A DNA stretch of 37,736 bases from the NCBI GenBank assembly GCA_938028745.1, contig CALIZL010000059.1:1-37736 (forward strand), read 5' to 3'. The first letter of the stretch is position 1. The number at the start of each line of letters is the position of its first letter. Positions 33,049-37,736 of the stretch are shown here, piece by piece. This DNA is from an uncultured Prevotella sp. (GTDB lineage Bacteria > Bacteroidota > Bacteroidia > Bacteroidales > Bacteroidaceae). A program made the position numbers and the translations under genes. The notes under the pieces were generated by a model. The model worked only from the letters and a program-made list of their open reading frames with translations. It was not told where the DNA came from and made no database searches.

Positions 33049-35322
33049 ATGAAACGAAGTGTCCTAGCCGTTGCCTGTATAGTGGGTAGCCTACTTGTTG
33101 GACATGCGCAACATGCCCATGCCAAACAGCCGCGAAAGCTGGTGAAGAAAGAACTAAGCGCAGCAGATAAAGAAACCCAATTTGTGACGTCGCTCATGCA
33201 AAAGATGACATTGACCGAGAAGATTGGGCAGATTTCTCAATATGTAGGGGGTTCTTTGCTGACAGGACCGCAGAGTGGCGCCCTGTCCGACTCGCTCTTC
33301 GCTCGTGGTATGGTGGGTTCCATACTCAATGTAGGCGGTGTTGACAAGCTACGACCGTTGCAAGAGAAGAATATGCAGCTGTCGCGATTAAAAATTCCCA
33401 TTCTGTTTGCGTTCGATGTAGTACATGGTTACAAGACGATATTCCCAACACCCTTGGCCGAGTCGTGCTCTTGGGACACCAATCTCATGTTCGAAACGGC
33501 TAAGGCTGCGGCCGTTGAGGCCGCTGCATCGGGCATTCATTGGACCTTTGCCCCAATGGTGGACATAGCACGCGACCCGCGTTGGGGGAGAATTGTTGAA
33601 GGTGCGGGCGAAGACACCTATCTGGCAAGCCAAATTGCAGCGGCGCGAGTGCGGGGCTTTCAATGGAATTTAGGGGAAACCAATGCTGTATTTGCCTGCG
33701 CCAAGCATTTTGCGGCCTATGGCGCACCGCAGGCAGGGCGCGATTATGCCCCGGTAGACCTCTCCTTGTCTACCTTAGCCGAGGTTTATCTGCCACCCTT
33801 CAAGGCCTGTGTAGATGCTGGCGTAAGGACTTTCATGTCTGCTTTCAACAGCGTTAATGGCATTCCTGCTACTGGAAATCATTGGTTGATGACCGAACTG
33901 CTGCGTAATCGGTGGAATTTTCAAGGGTTTGTGGTGAGCGATTGGAATGCCGTGCAAGAGTTGAAGGCGCATGGCGTGGCCGAAACAGATAAGGATGCTG
34001 CCCTGATGGCTTTTCGTGCAGGGGTGGATATGGATATGACCGACGGGGTATATAACCGTTGTTTGGAAGAGGCTGTGCGTGAAGGGCAACTGGATGTGCA
34101 CGCGATAGACACTGCTGTTGAACGCATATTGCGAGCAAAATATGTTTTAGGGCTTTTTGACGATCCTTATCGCTTTCTTGATTTGAAACGCGAACGCCGT
34201 GAGGTACGCTCTGAATCTGTTACCGCTTTGGCCCGAAAGGCTGCCACGGCATCAATGGTGTTGTTGAAGAACGCCAACGCCACACTTCCGCTTTCTAAGC
34301 AAACGAAACGCATTGCGCTTGTTGGGCCGCTGGCAAATAATCGCTCTGAGGTGATGGGCTCGTGGAAAGCGCGGGGTGAAGAAAAAGATGTGGTAACTGT
34401 ACTGGACGGCATTAAAAACAAGCTGGGCAAGGATGTTGTGCTTAACTACGTGCAGGGTTGCGACTTCTTAGAACCCTCCACGCACGAGTTTTCGGCGGCT
34501 TTCGAGGCTGCAAAGCATAGCGATGTGGTGATAGCCGTTGTGGGCGAGAAGGCCTTGATGAGCGGAGAGTCGCGCAGTAGGGCCGTGCTTCGCTTGCCGG
34601 GTAAGCAACAAGCGTTGCTCGATACGCTGCGTAAGGCAGGCAAGCCGCTTGTGGTTGTGCTGATGAATGGGCGACCCTTATGTTTAGAGAAAGTGGATAA
34701 GCAGTCGGATGCACTGCTGGAGGCTTGGTTCCCAGGTACGCAATGCGGCAATGCAGTGGCCGATATTCTCTTTGGCGATGCCGTACCTTCGGCCAAGTTA
34801 ACCACTTCTTTTCCGCTTACCGAGGGGCAAATACCCAATTATTACAACTATAAACGTTCGGGAAGGCCTGGCGATATGCCCCATAGTTCGACCGTTCGCC
34901 ATATTGATGTGCCCAATAAAAACCTGTATCCTTTTGGTTATGGGTTAAGTTACACCACGTTCTCGTATGGCGAAATGCAATGTCCGCAGCAGTTCTCTGC
35001 CGATGGTTCGCTGCAAGTGTCTGTCGAAGTAACCAATACGGGCCACTTTGACGGCGAGGAGATTGTGCAACTTTATGTGGCCGACAAGGTGGCCTCGATG
35101 GTTAGGCCAGTGAAGGAGTTGAAGGGTTTTCAAAAGGTTTTCATCCCTAAGGGGCAGACAAAGCGCGTTGACTTCGTGCTACATGCTCATGATTTGGGAT
35201 TTTGGGACAACACGATGCAATATGTTGTTGAACCTGGAACGTTTGAAATAATGGTGGGAAAGAATAGCGAGGACTTGCAAAAGAAAGATGCAACGTGGAA
35301 GGGCGATAGCCATACACCATAA
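33049..35322 (+). CDS. bglX: GH3-family beta-glucosidase-type enzyme (BglX-like)
   Basis: This 757-residue exo-glycosidase has a signal peptide (cut near GHAQ, about residue 21). Barrel domain 1 holds the nucleophile D298 in GFVVSDWNAV and family motifs KHFAAYGA and GRDYAPVDLS. Domain 2 (about 395-590) begins MVLLKNANATLPL and includes VAVVGEKALMSGESRSRAVLRLP. A fibronectin-III-like C-terminal domain (about 655-740, EIVQLYVADKV, KELKGF) follows. The length and order match periplasmic BglX. The family removes terminal beta-linked glucose (some members xylose), so it would finish oligosaccharides made by GH16. It starts 110 bases after GH2 and is probably co-transcribed. The symbol reflects similarity, not proven activity. 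Confidence 0.9.
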   Translation: MKRSVLAVACIVGSLLVGHAQHAHAKQPRKLVKKELSAADKETQFVTSLMQKMTLTEKIGQISQYVGGSLLTGPQSGALSDSLFARGMVGSILNVGGVDKLRPLQEKNMQLSRLKIPILFAFDVVHGYKTIFPTPLAESCSWDTNLMFETAKAAAVEAAASGIHWTFAPMVDIARDPRWGRIVEGAGEDTYLASQIAAARVRGFQWNLGETNAVFACAKHFAAYGAPQAGRDYAPVDLSLSTLAEVYLPPFKACVDAGVRTFMSAFNSVNGIPATGNHWLMTELLRNRWNFQGFVVSDWNAVQELKAHGVAETDKDAALMAFRAGVDMDMTDGVYNRCLEEAVREGQLDVHAIDTAVERILRAKYVLGLFDDPYRFLDLKRERREVRSESVTALARKAATASMVLLKNANATLPLSKQTKRIALVGPLANNRSEVMGSWKARGEEKDVVTVLDGIKNKLGKDVVLNYVQGCDFLEPSTHEFSAAFEAAKHSDVVIAVVGEKALMSGESRSRAVLRLPGKQQALLDTLRKAGKPLVVVLMNGRPLCLEKVDKQSDALLEAWFPGTQCGNAVADILFGDAVPSAKLTTSFPLTEGQIPNYYNYKRSGRPGDMPHSSTVRHIDVPNKNLYPFGYGLSYTTFSYGEMQCPQQFSADGSLQVSVEVTNTGHFDGEEIVQLYVADKVASMVRPVKELKGFQKVFIPKGQTKRVDFVLHAHDLGFWDNTMQYVVEPGTFEIMVGKNSEDLQKKDATWKGDSHTP

Positions 35323-35327
35323 TTATA

Positions 35328-35520
35328 GGCAGGTTCTAAAAATTACCTTTGCTGTATTTTTAGCTTTTAGCTGAGCAGGTTTTGCTTACGGATTGAAGGA
35401 GCATAGGGTACTATGCGACTGAAAGAGTAAGCGAAAGATGCCAGATAAAAGCAAAAAGACAGTGAAGAGCAATACAAGGAATAACCATTGAACCTTTGCG
35501 GGGAATTGTTAGAACATGCC
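35328..35520. mobile_element. MITE-like element, copy 2 (193 bp)
   Basis: This copy has the same length and orientation as copy 1, with about 15 substitutions and no gaps. Left end GGCAGGTTCTAAAAATT; right end AATTGTTAGAACATGCC. The target duplication is TATA (35324-35327 and 35521-35524). The internal stem is kept: TTTGCTTAC can pair with GTAAGCGAA using a G-T pair, and GCATAG/CTATGC has lengthened by one pair. It occupies most of the 296-base gap between GH3 and the phosphatase gene. Confidence 0.88.
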
Positions 35521-35618
35521 TATATAAGGCAGCGGATGGTACTATCTGCCATGTCTTTCGTATTATTTATGTGGTTTTCTTAAAGATGAATGTTATTGAC
35601 GAATTTAAATAAAAGCAC

Positions 35619-36776
35619 ATGAGATGTTTATTGTTTAGCTTGATGCTGCTGTTTTCTGTTGGTGCCAAGGCCATTAAGGTTACGCATGGCCCTTGGATTT
35701 GCGACATGGACAGCACGGGTACTACAATTGTTTGGGTAACCGATGTTCCTGGAATGTCGTGGGTTGAGATTGCGCCCGACTCTGCTGACCATTTCTATGG
35801 GAGGGCGCGGCAACGCTATTATGATGTGTTGGCGGGAAGAAAGGTGCTGACGGATAGTGTGCACCGCGTGCGTATCGAGGGCTTGAAACCTGATACGAAA
35901 TATCGCTATCGGGTGTTTACGCAAGAGGTTGCCGAATGGCGATACGATGATTGGGTGACTTTGGGAAAGACGGCATGCACCGATGTGTGGCGCGGAAAAC
36001 CGTACGAGTTTAAGACTTTCCCTGCAAAGCCGCGCGAAGTGACGTTCCTTGTACTGAACGATATTCACGAACGCGCGCAGTTTATGAAAGACTTGTGTAA
36101 GAATGTAGACTTTAAGAAACTGGACTTTGTGTTGCTCAATGGCGACATGTCTAACCGTTTGAGGAACCAACAACACATGATGGAGGCTTATTTGGACACC
36201 TGCGTACGTATGTTTGCAACGCACACGCCTTTATTTTTTAATCGCGGAAACCATGAGCTGCGCGGGCAGTTTGCCGATTACCTTTATCGCTATTTTCCCA
36301 CGAACAATGGCAAGTACTATCGCGTGCAACATGTGGCAGGCATAGACTTCTTGTTTATTGATACGGGCGAGGATAAGCCCGACGAGGATATTGAATACAG
36401 CGGTATTGTGAACTACGACCAGTATCGTGAGGAAGAGGCCAGGTGGTTGCGTGGTCTTCGCGAAAGCAAACAAGTGGGGAAATATCCCTTAATTGTGTTT
36501 TCTCACATTCCGCCGACGCTACAAAAGTGGCACGGCCCTTATCATTTGCAGAAGACTTTGATGCCCGAACTCAATAAGATGAACGTGTCGGTGATGCTTT
36601 CTGCCCATCTTCACGCCTTTGGCTATCAGGAACCGAATGAGGTTATTAATTTCCCCAATCTGGTAAACAGCAACAACACTTATCTGCTTTGCCGCATCGC
36701 AAATGGTAAAATGGAGGTGGACTACGTGGGACTGAAAGGAAAAGACAAGAAACATTTCACGTTCCCATTGAAATAG
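35619..36776 (+). CDS. Purple-acid-phosphatase-like metallophosphoesterase
   Basis: This 385-residue protein has a signal peptide (cut near AKA, residue 18). A fibronectin-III-like N-terminal domain (about 20-135, GPWICDMDSTGTTIVWVT to LKPDTKYRYRVF) is followed by a calcineurin-like phosphoesterase domain (about 140-375). Metal-binding motifs are visible: NDIHE (D148, H150), NGDMSN (D176), RGNHE (N211, H212), SHIPP (H296) and AHLH (H330, H332). Family members hydrolyse phosphate esters with two metal ions. It is probably periplasmic. Its place at the end of the PUL suggests a link to a phosphate-substituted substrate or simply proximity. The substrate is unknown. Confidence 0.83.
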   Translation: MRCLLFSLMLLFSVGAKAIKVTHGPWICDMDSTGTTIVWVTDVPGMSWVEIAPDSADHFYGRARQRYYDVLAGRKVLTDSVHRVRIEGLKPDTKYRYRVFTQEVAEWRYDDWVTLGKTACTDVWRGKPYEFKTFPAKPREVTFLVLNDIHERAQFMKDLCKNVDFKKLDFVLLNGDMSNRLRNQQHMMEAYLDTCVRMFATHTPLFFNRGNHELRGQFADYLYRYFPTNNGKYYRVQHVAGIDFLFIDTGEDKPDEDIEYSGIVNYDQYREEEARWLRGLRESKQVGKYPLIVFSHIPPTLQKWHGPYHLQKTLMPELNKMNVSVMLSAHLHAFGYQEPNEVINFPNLVNSNNTYLLCRIANGKMEVDYVGLKGKDKKHFTFPLK

Positions 36777-36792
36777 GGAACATGTTTCTCTT

Positions 36793-36930
36793 GGAGAAGG
36801 GGAAAGAAACTTGGGTTGAAGTAGGGAAGAAACTTCGGTGAAGGTGGGGAAGAAACCTTGATGAAGGCAGGAAAGAAACCGTGATGAATGTGGGGGAGGA
36901 AACCTTAATGAAGGCAGGGAGCGGCCTTGG
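36793..36930. repeat. 23-bp tandem repeat, five to six imperfect units
   Basis: Units start near 36793, 36817, 36839, 36862, 36885 and 36909, each of the form TGAAGG(T/C)(G/A)GGGAAGAAACC followed by a few variable bases. Unit length varies from 22 to 24, so the frame drifts and no protein is encoded through it. Confidence 0.75.
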
Positions 36931-37075
36931 AAGGCACATGTGTTCCATGCAAGTTGTAGAGCGTATCGTGCAACAATGTGCGTGCATCTAACTCTCAACA
37001 TCCATTTATCCACCCATGACAAGGATAAATGCGGCGGGTTAAGGAAAAAAGCGATAACGAACATGCCTTAAGCCC

Positions 37076-37128
37076 AAAAGAGCCATATTGAACGCAGACA
37101 ATGAGTTCCAATATGGCTCTTTTTGTGT
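37076..37128. terminator. Bidirectional intrinsic terminator at the end of the PUL
   Basis: AAAAGAGCCATATTG (37076-37090) pairs perfectly with CAATATGGCTCTTTT (37109-37123) and is followed by T. The A-run on the left makes it usable from both strands. It lies between the plus-strand PUL and a converging minus-strand gene. Confidence 0.85.
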
Positions 37129-37185
37129 TAGGTATAAAATGGCAGCAAGGGGTGGAGTCTACCCTATGCCCATTTGTGTTTGTAC

Positions 37186-37682
37186 CTAGGATTTGATTTG
37201 AGATGCTTTCCCCTTCCACCTCAATTCTAGCGTATGAGTTTGTTTGTCACCATGGTGGGGGTCTTTAATTTGGGCGTTCCTAATTTCAACATTAAATTCC
37301 TGCTTTTTGGAATTAAAGTCTATTTTCATTGTTCCGCTTGAGAACCTTACGTATTTATGTATTCCCACTTCATCTTCATCTTCTTCAAGTGCTTTACCTT
37401 CGAATAGCCAACCTTCCCCATCCGGGTTGCAACATGTAATATCCCAGTTTGATGCATCATCCTCAAATCTCTCCTCGGTTTTCGTAAGGTCTATAATCTT
37501 TCCATTGTACTTTTCGGCATCTCCCTCAATCCTTATCCAACAACCTTTATCTCCAAGGTATAGATAAAGGATATAGCTTTGGTCTCGTTCAGCTATGGCT
37601 GAATACTTGGGAGTGGTCAGGTTGTACACTTTCCCGTCAATAACGGCACTTTGCTCTGGAACGTTTTGGACGTCATCCTTAT
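37186..37682 (-). pseudogene. 5'-truncated gene, probable lipoprotein of unknown function
   Basis: The frame is open from the repeat boundary at 37682 to the stop at 37186. It encodes about 165 residues beginning HKDDVQNVPEQSAVIDGKVYNL. A GTG at 37629 could be a start, but the reading upstream of it is continuous and looks like the linker just after a lipoprotein cysteine (KDD-type acidic run). The true N-terminus, with the signal peptide, is therefore probably missing. It was replaced by the 54-bp repeat at the window edge, consistent with an insertion into the gene. The rest is beta-rich and acidic (ALEEDEDEVG) with no recognised family. If the repeat is only a contig-edge artefact, the intact gene may continue beyond. 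Confidence 0.55.
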
Positions 37683-37736
37683 GGCTCAGCGGAAGATTAG
37701 TGGGGACTACGCATAAATCTTTGAAAGTCTAAACAT
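37683..37736. repeat. 54-bp terminal inverted repeat, right copy
   Basis: This is the exact inverted copy of bases 1-54. It begins precisely where the lipoprotein-like reading frame loses its expected N-terminal signal sequence, which supports a real element boundary here. Confidence 0.85.

Larger units (their letters stand above)
36777..37185. other. Intergenic region with 23-bp repeats and a terminator
   Basis: No gene is seen in 409 bases. A tract of five to six 22-24-bp units occupies 36793-36930. It is followed by about 145 bases of unremarkable sequence and then a strong hairpin (37076-37128). The overlapping minus-strand frames here are made of the repeat and are not convincing. Confidence 0.7.

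Noticed and set aside
36519..37064. Minus-strand open frames across the 23-bp repeats
   Set aside because: They overlap the phosphatase gene and the repeat tract, with no recognisable protein features.

Overview
The window is a Bacteroidales chromosomal segment, most likely from Prevotella or a close relative. The evidence for this is: SusC/SusD pairs; an ECF sigma factor of the Bacteroides-expansion type with a FecR partner; GLPGLI-family and outer-membrane beta-barrel proteins; a type IX secretion (T9SS) tail on one enzyme; and several promoters with the Bacteroidetes -7 element TAnnTTTG and a TTTG/TTG element about 19-20 bases upstream. It carries housekeeping genes (argS, rnhA, pyrE, tRNA-Arg), so it is not a self-contained mobile element. 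The outermost 54 bases at each end are a perfect inverted repeat, best explained as the edge of a multicopy element at which the contig breaks.

Layout. 1-7.6 kb, minus strand: an alginate-export-type beta-barrel protein, then argS-rnhA, then a TonB-dependent-type beta-barrel protein followed by a GLPGLI-family protein. 7.7-10.7 kb, plus strand: pyrE, an intergenic inverted-repeat element, an SRPBCC-fold protein, a lipoprotein with two CxxC pairs, a small membrane protein and tRNA-Arg(CCT) with its own promoter and terminator. 10.7-12.7 kb is almost gene-free. It holds short tandem repeats, a seven-copy 22-bp array, a large hairpin and a phosphate-selective-porin pseudogene missing both ends. 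A LOG-family gene follows on the minus strand.

13.4-36.8 kb, plus strand, is a polysaccharide utilization locus (PUL): ECF sigma factor, FecR anti-sigma factor, SusC1 (with STN signalling domain)-SusD1, SusC2-SusD2, a SusE/F-like glycan-binding lipoprotein, a GH16 endo-glycanase with a T9SS tail, a GH2 enzyme, a GH3 beta-glucosidase-type enzyme and a purple-acid-phosphatase-like protein. The likely logic is that glycan arriving at SusC1 is signalled through its STN domain to FecR, which releases sigma. The GH16 enzyme cuts outside the cell, the SusCD pairs import the products, and GH2 and GH3 trim them in the periplasm. GH16 plus GH3 suggests a beta-glucan or other beta-linked glycan, but the substrate cannot be fixed from sequence.

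Most unusual points: (1) an 86-residue protein resembling only the N-terminal anti-sigma domain of FecR lies directly upstream of the sigma gene with an ATGA stop/start overlap, and its upstream DNA is a diverged copy of the DNA upstream of the full-length fecR; (2) two 193-bp MITE-like elements, with 17-bp terminal inverted repeats and 4-bp target duplications, flank the GH2-GH3 pair in direct orientation; (3) a five-unit array of small palindromes at a 22-bp period precedes the first MITE; (4) several unrelated short-period repeat families recur between genes and have grown to the edges of genes or pseudogenes.
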